NCBI GenBank assembly: GCA_003194525.1
Contig: NBIV01000208.1
Span: 62,001-126,000 of the forward strand
Source of the DNA: Gracilariopsis chorda
Taxonomy: Eukaryota > Rhodophyta > Florideophyceae > Gracilariales > Gracilariaceae
Direction of reading: 5' to 3'
DNA: 64,000 bases
In this document: positions 56,773 through 64,000 of the stretch, piece after piece
Layout of the letters: every line of letters starts with the position of its first letter
Numbering within the stretch: position 1 is the stretch's first letter
The notes under the pieces: model-generated
The model's database searches: none
What the model saw: the letters and a program-made list of their open reading frames with translations, nothing else
Told to the model about the DNA's origin: nothing
Position numbers and translations under genes: made by a program

Positions 56773-57336
56773 ATGGGCACCTCTGCGCGTACTTCCAATC
56801 GGCGTGCTGCGCCCAGACGTCGGGCATGCCGTGAGATCGATGTGCTGCCTCAGTTGAATGACTACGTGGAGGTTCTTTGGGAGATAGATGACGGTGAAAC
56901 GAGGTGGTGCAAGGCGGAGGTTGTTCGCGTCGATGAAGCTGATCAGCACGTGGTTCTAGCAACTGGGACAATACGGTACGCGTCAGTGAACGATTACGCG
57001 GAGGAGGAACATGACGAATTTCTGCCTGGGCGAACCGTGAGAAGAAGCGCAGACAATAATGCAGGGAATGAGAACCCCCGCCTGGACTGGAGGTCTTACC
57101 AAGTACTTCTGCAGCGACGAGATGAACAGGGCAGTGACACGGAATGGGAATGGATGCGAGGATCCTCGAACAGCACGAGACTGAAGAAGCCAACAACCCC
57201 AACAGGACGAGAGGTGTTAAAGTTTGTGAAGAGGTTGCACGTCAGCAACGTCGGTGTTTTCGGGATGCTAGTGTCTATCCGCCCGGACGAAATGTTGCCA
57301 AATGATTATTTTTTGAAGGTTTCGAACCTTTCATAA
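56773..57336 (+). CDS. Small basic protein with Tudor/Agenet-like domain
   Basis: 187 residues from the ATG at 56773; the frame is also open from 56551. After a basic start (SNRRAAPRRRACRE) comes LPQLNDYVEVLWEIDDGETR-WCKAEVV and a strand with VVLATGTIRYASVNDY. This matches the barrel pattern of Tudor/Agenet-type domains, which bind methylated peptides or DNA-associated proteins. The C-terminus is helical and ends in TAA. It is divergent from the coiled-coil gene and probably shares its promoter. Domain assignment is by pattern only. Confidence 0.5.
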   Translation: MGTSARTSNRRAAPRRRACREIDVLPQLNDYVEVLWEIDDGETRWCKAEVVRVDEADQHVVLATGTIRYASVNDYAEEEHDEFLPGRTVRRSADNNAGNENPRLDWRSYQVLLQRRDEQGSDTEWEWMRGSSNSTRLKKPTTPTGREVLKFVKRLHVSNVGVFGMLVSIRPDEMLPNDYFLKVSNLS

Positions 57337-57906
57337 ACGCGTCAAAAACGGTGTTTTTGAATCAAAAGTACGTTTTTGATATCAAAAAAGCCGGTTTTCT
57401 AAAGCTTTGTAGTAAATTAGACACATTTTACGAGCACATCTCTATTAAACCATCTGCTTGTCTTATGTTTCGGCTTCTCACCTAGCATAAACAACAGAAG
57501 CTCAGAATTTTTGCAATACAAAAACAAGTTGCATAACTTATACAGACTACAAACGGCGAAAAAATCCGATCAAAATAACTAAAATTAAAGGTTAAGTTGA
57601 TTGTTTTGACCTCATATGAGGTCAGCGGTCGGATAGACACTAGTTTGGCATTCAAAAGGCAAACATTTAAAATGAACGAATAACGACTCTTCAAACCCAA
57701 TTTTCAATGAATCAAATTTCTCAAAATAATTCCATACATAGCACAGAGCTAGTTTGCTTGGGACAAAAGACTAGCAGTATACTAGACATTTCCCAGTTTC
57801 TTTGGAGGTAAGGGCCGTTCTATGACTTTCTTTACGCGGAAACAGTGAACGGAAAATCTGAAGACGTCCAATAAAACGACAGCACGTTGCAAGAACTGGA
57901 AGCCAA
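57337..57906. other. AT-rich spacer with GTTTTTGA inverted repeats
   Basis: No gene. 57341-57395 has alternating TCAAAAAC, GTTTTTGA, ATCAAAA, GTTTTTGA and TATCAAAAAA motifs that can form nested hairpins. It could be the end of the 46-57 kb element; I could not find the matching terminal repeat on the left. Confidence 0.4.
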
Positions 57907-58022
57907 ATGTTTCCGTATGCAGCTCAAACATTTCTGCAGTCATGTCAACAACATTTTAACTCACCTGCATGCTCTTCTTTAGTGAGTAGGCTCCTACAAA
58001 TCACTTTCGACATCATACCAAG

Positions 58023-59384
58023 ATGGATGAAAATTCGATGCAAAGATCAAGCTCAAACATGCCTGAAAAGCATTGCAAACATCACTTTTTGTCCAATAAG
58101 TGGTTCCAACCAGGAAGTAGCCTGCTTGATGAAATACCGCGTCCAAATCTAACCGTTCCAAACACCGTTGGCGAAGCACAAGAGATTATAACAGATGCTG
58201 AACTGGATAATCACACATCGAAAGCCATACACAAATGCTTGAAGATTGTAGGAGCAAAAAATGCTCGATTATCAACAAGGCATCTTCTGATAGCGCACAA
58301 AATGGTACAGAGATCAATAGTCATGGCGGAAATACTGAAGGCAGTGAGCAACCCGAACGCCATTGTTGAGCAACAATGGACTCAAAATCTTCGTTCAACT
58401 AAGGTCAGAATACTTCGAACGGAAGACGGTAGTGAACAAATTGGACATGTGAGAGGATACATACCAGTTATAAGTAATGGAATAATCTCAGTTGGTTTGC
58501 CGAGTAATGTGTACCATGGCCAGAGTCTTACTCTGAGTGGTGAAAGAAGACCTGCATTTGAAGCAGGAGAGTACTGCCGCCTCCTTCATGTTTTGGCAGA
58601 TGTGCTAATGACTGCAGCAAGACAACGTCTAATTCAATGCATGTCAAGAGAAGAACTGGACAAACAGCATGATGATCCGTGGTCTATTTCGATTGCACCA
58701 CTATTTAATGACGAGCAGTTTACTCCGCAAGCCAATGCAGTCTTGTGCGGTGGCATTACGTTAGATGACATAAGAATGATCGATCCGGCCCTTCACCCTC
58801 ACTGGCGCGATGGTGGGGCACTGAAACGTAAGTTTGGTGAACTCAAAAGCCTTTATGGAACATGCGTGTCACGATTTGAAGCATCTGGCCAAGGTGATCC
58901 AGATGCATTTGCGAACTTTGCTCATGGTAAGTGGTACATTATGTATGCTTACTGTTTTCTACAGGTCAACCCCATCCTTCAACCATTAGCCACGCGTGCT
59001 TTAAGTACTGATGTACAAACGGAAGAAGGTGTAGGAGATTCTATATCTCCTTATCGATTTGGTGGACAATCAGTTTCGTAGCATCCAGAGAAGCGGCGCA
59101 AGACAAAAGCACGAGAAGTAAACATTGTCGGAGTCGAGAGCCTCATTTCCGCGCTTAATTCGAATGAGGAGAAGCGAGATGCTCACTCCAAAGAGTCCGA
59201 AACGAGAAAACGGTCGTTCGAAGAAATTGATGCAGCGTCACGGGCTACCAAATCTACTCTACAGGCCCTGAATGAAGCAAAGCAAATGCATTCGTTAGCA
59301 AGCACAGAAGAAGAGAAAATCCTCCTTCAGGGTATAATTCATAAGCTTCTTGGACAGCTGGCAGAAGCCGAAGCTGCCATGTGA
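58023..59384 (+). CDS. MADF/SANT-like putative DNA-binding protein, split by one TAG
   Basis: 352 codons from the ATG at 58023 to TAG 59079-59081. The same phase then runs another 100 codons to TGA at 59382. The tail starts HPEKRRKTKAREVNIVGVES and contains a basic, then Lys/Glu-rich helical segment. The block LYGTCVSRFEASGQGDPDAF-ANFAHGKWYIMYAYCFL resembles the C-terminal part of Myb/SANT or MADF domains found in transposon-associated proteins of protists. The stop could be a mutation; alternatively a 51-nt in-frame GT-AG intron (59031-59081) would remove it. GTAAGT...CTACAG at 58927-58964 also looks like an intron, but the conserved block reads straight through it. Confidence 0.6.
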
Positions 59385-59534
59385 AATTCTTGCAAAAGGA
59401 ATGGGGCCTTCGCAAATGGTGCAGGAAGTTTTCATAGCTTGAAACAAAACGTGAGCCATCAGCCTCGGCCTCGCAGCCCCACATCGCAACGTTTATTAAC
59501 GCTTCACTGACTCTTCACCCAAGGTCTCAGAAAT

Positions 59535-60359
59535 TGTGGTGCAATGCCCCAAAGGGGAAAAACACCGAAAGACGTTCGGGATCTTCCTCTCACGAGGTGA
59601 ACCCAGTTGGGTAGAGCCCTCCCAGAGGTGTCACGGCGAAGCCGGTTTGTAAGACCAGGGACACCTGTCGCGACTCGCGCAGGGAGGTGAAGGCGAAGAA
59701 TCGGTATCCGCGTGAGCGGGGTGTGATCCTCAGTAGAGGTATGTTTCCAAGTAAGTGGGGGCGTGTGAGCGGATGCGCACACGAGGGCCGCGGATAGCAG
59801 GAGGTGCTACCCTAAAAAGGGGAAAAAGGAAGGGCGAAGAGGAGAAAAAGAGGGCGAAGTGAGTCGCGAGAGCGACGGGGACGAACGGCGATGCCGGTAA
59901 CAATATCCCTATACAGGGCGAAAAACCAATGCAATTGGAACAATTATACTCCCAGTGATGGGTCCCTTTAGATGTGCAAGGGGGTTAGATGTCCCGTGGT
60001 TTACGGCGTTTCCCTTCAAGGAGGAGTAGAGTACGCGCGCAAGCGGCAACAACTGGAGCCAATTCCCCAGGTTGGGGTCCCTTGTTTGGGAAGGTTTACT
60101 GGTGCGACGGCAGTGCGCCGTCGCACTAAGTACTAGCTTCCCAGAAATGGGTGTGAAAATAATAAATAATATTAACTAAAATACTCCACATTTCGTGGCA
60201 ACATCCACTACTGTGGCCAACCGCCAATTGACCCAAAACCGTGTCCCACGTGTCCATACCCACCATAGTGGGGCGTAATTCATATACACACTACACAACC
60301 GATAATATCGGGAAAGCGTTCAAGTACCCAGAATCCCTGCCGGAGGGCGTTGCACTTCA
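59535..60359. mobile_element. Solo LTR, 825 bp, with perfect target duplication
   Basis: Ends TGTGGTGCAATGCCCC and GGGCGTTGCACTTCA. Flanked by GAAAT on both sides (59530-59534 and 60360-60364). It contains AATAAATAATATTAAC and is the same family as 41271-42066, with shared blocks such as GAAGACGTTCGGGAT (here GAAAGACG) and GTTTACTGGTGCGACGGCA. No ORF of note. Confidence 0.88.
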
Positions 60360-60633
60360 GAAATATTCTATTCAGCCAGGGAAACGGGAGTACCCAGTTA
60401 ACTCGGTAGTGCTGTAGTGAAGTCTGTTCGGGATCTGACGTATAGCAGGGACAAAGCTAAGCCCAGAGGCAACGCTCGCCTACCAGGAGATACCTCTTTG
60501 CAATTATTGACTTGTAAATGCGCGAAGACGGATTGCTATGACGAAGATTGTCCTCAAATTCTTTATTTGCGCAGACATGGCACAGGGATATTCAGTTAGA
60601 TCTTCACGGGTTTAGTTTCAGTTCACCATGCAA

Positions 60634-61591
60634 TCATAATCGATGTAAATACGGCATATTGCGCCAGTCAGACGGGAGGTGCGGGATGGAGTTGAAGTGC
60701 AGCAGCAGCGTTTCAATTCTGAGCAGCTGCAAGACGAAGTTTGGAAAAGCGGTGAGCTTATTGTGTGAAAGGTTCAGAAAACGCAACTGGCTGCAATACT
60801 GTAGCTGTTGACGGACGGCTCGTAAGCGACCGAAGAAGAGATCTAGAAAATGGAGAACACGTAGCTCAGATATGGCGGAGACGTTGCTGATGGGCGTGTT
60901 ACAGTAAAGTACCCGTAGACGGGAGAAGTTGGCAGTGTAGAGAGATGCTTGTTGGGTTTGGGTGTGAAGATGAGGATGTTCTTGTAGAGCTCTTTGCGAG
61001 CGGGCAGTACGAACACAAGCGTCACGTATGTAACCGAGGCGTGCTTTCCAAAGACGAAGGAGACGGGAGTGATAACGGTTTGGTATTGCTTCACAGAAGC
61101 TTACTGCGTCGGAGAGAGGGAGCACCTGGAGTATTATGCAGCGCATGTCGAGGGGAGGTCAAGCAGTGTGGTGGGCGGGGAAGCAGAATTCATGAGGGCT
61201 TTGTTGGGACGGTTTGGGAAGTTGAAGGGGACGGCGGAGGAAGCGTGGGTTGCATTGGGTTGGTTTTTACTGACGACGGTGTCGGTGATGTACGTTTAAT
61301 GCTGAGTGATACGGTGGCGGCGAGCAGTAAAAGAATGGCAGTGTTGTTCTCATTGAGAGCGCATGATGCACTGCGACGGTATGCATGTGGCGTGGCGCAC
61401 TGGGGGAGGGATGCGGCATGCACACGCACCAGTGCAAACGCGTCACGTATGCGCGGAATGCTCAGTACGTTCAAGTGGCGCCCGATTGAACTGAACAGCG
61501 GTCCAACAACGCGTCGCACGTCATCTATAAACGAACCGAAACGCTCTTCGAGCCATCTTCCTGAATCCTCTGCACAAGTGATTGCTTTCAT
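60634..61591 (-). CDS. Leucine-rich-repeat protein (C-terminal part certain, N-terminus uncertain)
   Basis: The frame 61146-60634 (170 codons) ends with LRR units: SRLRVLYCNTPISNVSAISE, QLRFLNLSHNKLTAFPNFVL and RIETLLLHFNSIPHLPSDW. The motif LxxLxLSxNxLxxFP is typical of cytoplasmic LRR proteins, which mediate protein binding. Its first residues are less LRR-like. The minus frame 61591-61190 just upstream (start MKAITCAEDSGRWLEERFGS) may be an earlier exon, but its proline-rich end is not convincing. The overlapping plus-strand ORF 60945-61853 looks like a shadow. Confidence 0.55.
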
Positions 61592-61853
61592 TGTCCTGCC
61601 AGCTGCTCTGCGTTTCCATCAGCTCTTCCCAAATCGCTCAAGACTCTTCGCACTGCCTTTCCAGCCGATGGAACCACCACATCACTGCTTATCATCTGTG
61701 TCCTCTCTCGGTTTCTCCACTTGCGAATGCTTTGTCCCCGCCGTCATCCATCGCCAAATCTACCACCCGAACTTGCTTCGCCCCCCGATCCATCTTCGGG
61801 GGGCGTGTCAAATCCAGCTTTGCCCGGTGTGCTCAGCTTTCTATCTCACCTGA

Positions 61854-62700
61854 TGGGATGGAGCAACATGCATTCGGGCATGCATCACCGACTTCAACAC
61901 TTCGACAGCAACATAAATCCTGCGTTCCCGCGCTGAATCTAACTCTTCCCGACCATCACCGCACAAATTTGAAACGGAATCGCAGTAGAGTCATTTCATT
62001 CATGCTGTTTTGCACTTGGCCTTCCCCAAAAGGCGCTACGTTGTACCAACTCGTCTGTTTCAATCCTTCCGTCAGAGACAAGCGCTATAGAAGCTTATTT
62101 AGCTTACCATGCTATGCCACACGACAACCAACACCAAAATCACGGTGAATTTCTCGCGCTGTGTCCTTCCGGGAAAAACAAAACGACAGCACTCCGTACT
62201 TAAACTTGATATTACCTATTCAGACCACTCTCCTTGCCTCTCTTTTTAATCCGCGTTAATTTCTTACCGCCGTCACCAGCCTGGTAAATGCTGACAGAAA
62301 TCCAACTGCACTTTCTTCATCAACTTCATTTGGGCCGCCCAACTTGCGCGTTTCGCTCTTTTCTCTCTCAGCTCCATAACGAATGCAACCCTCGCCCTTA
62401 CTACTTTACCGCTCAACTCACCCGTGTCATACTGCCTACTAATTGTCTCGCTCTCGAATCCTGTCAAAAACATCGCAGCAATCCTCACCACCGTCCACGA
62501 CTGCTTGTGTGATCCCTTTCCTTCGCCCCTACCATGGCAGCTTCATTTCGTCTTCCCACTACAGCCGCCCCCGTGAACCCACCATCCAAACTGCATCAAA
62601 CCCCTCCCTCCATCACTGCATCTAGAACCCTTCAACTCCATTCTGCACTTCAATTCATCCCAGCCTCACCACCTAATCGATAACAGACTTACGATCCCTT
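61854..62700. other. Spacer, no supported gene
   Basis: Pyrimidine-rich on the plus strand, with short frames only. It probably contains the promoters of the LRR gene (minus) and the right-edge gene (plus). Confidence 0.4.
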
Positions 62701-63899
62701 TTGGAAGCCGCTACCGTGAAATCCAAGTCCTTATCGCCCGTGCCGTCAGATCATTCTCATTTTGCCCTCGGAATGCACGTCAAAGACGGCGTTGCCAAAC
62801 GCCTAGAATGGAAAGCTCTGCTCGCTGAAGCCGCTCGTTCAGATTCTATTACTGCGAATACGAACAGTTCAATATCGCCAAAAGAGCAGCAACAATTTCT
62901 GTTTGATTTGAGTGCCTCCAATGCTAATTCCGTTCACGATCTCCTTAAAGATAAAAGTTATGAAGATGAAGATGCTCGAACTTGTAAGTTTAAAGGTTCC
63001 CACGTTTGCTTGCTCTTTTTTCCTAGCTTTGGTCACAACCTGCGTGAAATTGTCAGTTCTTGTCCCCAGATTTCGAGACAGAACAATAACCTTTTTTCAT
63101 TTTCTTTCCCTGGACCAACTACACAGATGTGATAGACGTGTTGGTATGGTCAGAGGCTCAAAATACCCGCAAAGCTATTTTCAACGATGTTGTATCACCG
63201 TTCCGTCACGTGCACAAATCGGATGTCTAGCAGAGTTATCGATTTCCTGTTGTCATTCTATCCACAGAGAAGGCTGCCTTTCTTGAACCCTACTAGGTGC
63301 GTGGTGATCACGAACAGACCAGTGCGCAAAATGTATACGGTGCTCAAGCGCAGTTTCTGGCGCTCTGAAGGGGTTCTGTTGCTGATGATGTCGATGTTCT
63401 TGGTATAGTTGGAGAAACCTCCGACAGAATTAAAGCATCTCTGGAAGCTGTCCTGGAAGCAGATGGACGTCAGTGGATTTCTAACGCCGTGTCGCAAGTC
63501 TTATATGCATCTCTTGATTCTGTTACCACAGCGAATCTATGTAGTAATCGCCGCATTTGTGAGGCTCAGGACATCAAGTTTTGCGTGGAAGGTCCAGCGC
63601 TTGCGTTTTTCTCTCAGACAGCTCGTCCATCTGACCCCAATGAGTGACTCCGAAACGCAGATATATTGCTTACAAGTCCCGGCTCTTGGTTTGGATTTCA
63701 TGACTGTGCGCATACTACCATACATTCAAGGCCTGCTTCCTCATTTTCTGTTCAGCTAACGCATGAGAAGCATCAACGCATTGGTCCTTTCATGCGTATT
63801 ATGCACCGCCAAGACCAGAGACGAGAAAAAATTCGGTTGCCTGTTTGTGAGGCTGTGGACCATGATTTCCAAGATCGGCATTCCCACAATTCGAGATAA
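62701..63899 (+). CDS. Unknown spliced gene or pseudogene near right edge
   Basis: Exon 1, 62701-62983, encodes MEAATVKSKS... to a helical segment (QQFLFDLSASNANSVHDLLK). A canonical intron follows: GTAAGT at 62984 and CTACACAG ending at 63126. Exon 2 continues in phase as YVIDVLVWSEAQNTRKAIFN to TAG 63228, so another donor is needed before that. A third coding stretch, 63369-63647, reads DDVDVLGIVGETSDRIKASL and so on. It meets TGA at 63645, and the same phase goes on to TAA at 63899 (LLTSPGSWFGFHDCAHTTIH). I do not recognise the protein. It could be a gene with small introns or a decayed one. Confidence 0.45.
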
Positions 63900-64000
63900 A
63901 GTAGATCACGCGACGCACATCTCTGAAGCATTCATGTATCCTTTATGAGACTGCCAGGGTTTGCTTTCGACCAACGAAGGCGTCGGATGTGTCGTAAGCC

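Noticed and set aside
58927..58964. 38-nt GTAAGT...CTACAG intron in the MADF/SANT-like ORF
   Set aside because: Too short for most introns, removing it shifts the frame, and the conserved GKWYIMYAYCFL block reads through it.
60945..61853. Plus-strand 302-codon ORF
   Set aside because: Overlaps the LRR coding strand; its composition shifts abruptly and shows no motif, so it is more likely a shadow.

Overview
This window looks like nuclear DNA from a eukaryote. There are no operons or Shine-Dalgarno-led gene runs. Instead it holds Helitron rolling-circle transposons, LTR retrotransposons with flanking duplications, solo LTRs, a CACTA/Tnp2-like transposase, a C2H2 zinc-finger gene, a TATA-box/AATAAA-flanked secreted-protein gene, and at least one GTAAGT/AG intron. 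The retroelement proteins and the Helitron resemble those I associate with oomycetes and red macroalgae. The few genes with clear ends (15.1, 21.8 and 25.0 kb) have no introns. I cannot name the species; a red alga or a related intron-poor protist is only a guess.

Layout. 1-4.3 kb: the N-terminal 1,419 codons of an apparently intact Helitron Rep-helicase on the minus strand, running off the left edge. 4.9-7.4 kb: the decayed 3' part of a second Helitron with CAG-rich repeats. 7.67-14.23 kb: a complete but dead Ty1/copia element with both LTRs. 15.1-16.3 kb: a secreted protein resembling a lytic polysaccharide monooxygenase (LPMO), with a C-terminal Ig-like domain. 16.3-24.9 kb: mostly non-coding, with two SINE-like repeats, a zinc-finger remnant, a miRNA-like hairpin and a small secreted Lys/Ile/Pro-repeat protein. 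25.0-26.4 kb: a low-complexity C2H2 zinc-finger gene. 27.64-32.96 kb: a complete Ty3/gypsy chromovirus-like element on the minus strand with a 5-bp target duplication GTGAC. 33.4-36.0 and 37.3-45.5 kb: two more Helitrons, both broken; the second carries two solo LTRs.

46.1-57.3 kb is the most coherent unknown block. A Tnp2-like transposase gene, an Ala/Pro-rich multi-exon gene and a long coiled-coil gene lie in tandem on the minus strand, with a small Tudor-like gene reading away from them on the plus strand. The octamer GCGATCGC occurs ten times between 48.6 and 53.6 kb, and I found it nowhere else in the window. I suggest this is one large CACTA-like transposon with accessory genes and internal protein-binding or methylation sites. 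Its long coiled-coil ORF is open for 810 codons except for two TAG codons.

57.9-64 kb: a MADF/SANT-like ORF split by one TAG, a solo LTR with perfect 5-bp duplications (GAAAT), a leucine-rich-repeat gene and a spliced gene or pseudogene at the right edge. Host genes are few. Most of the window records nested transposon insertion and decay.
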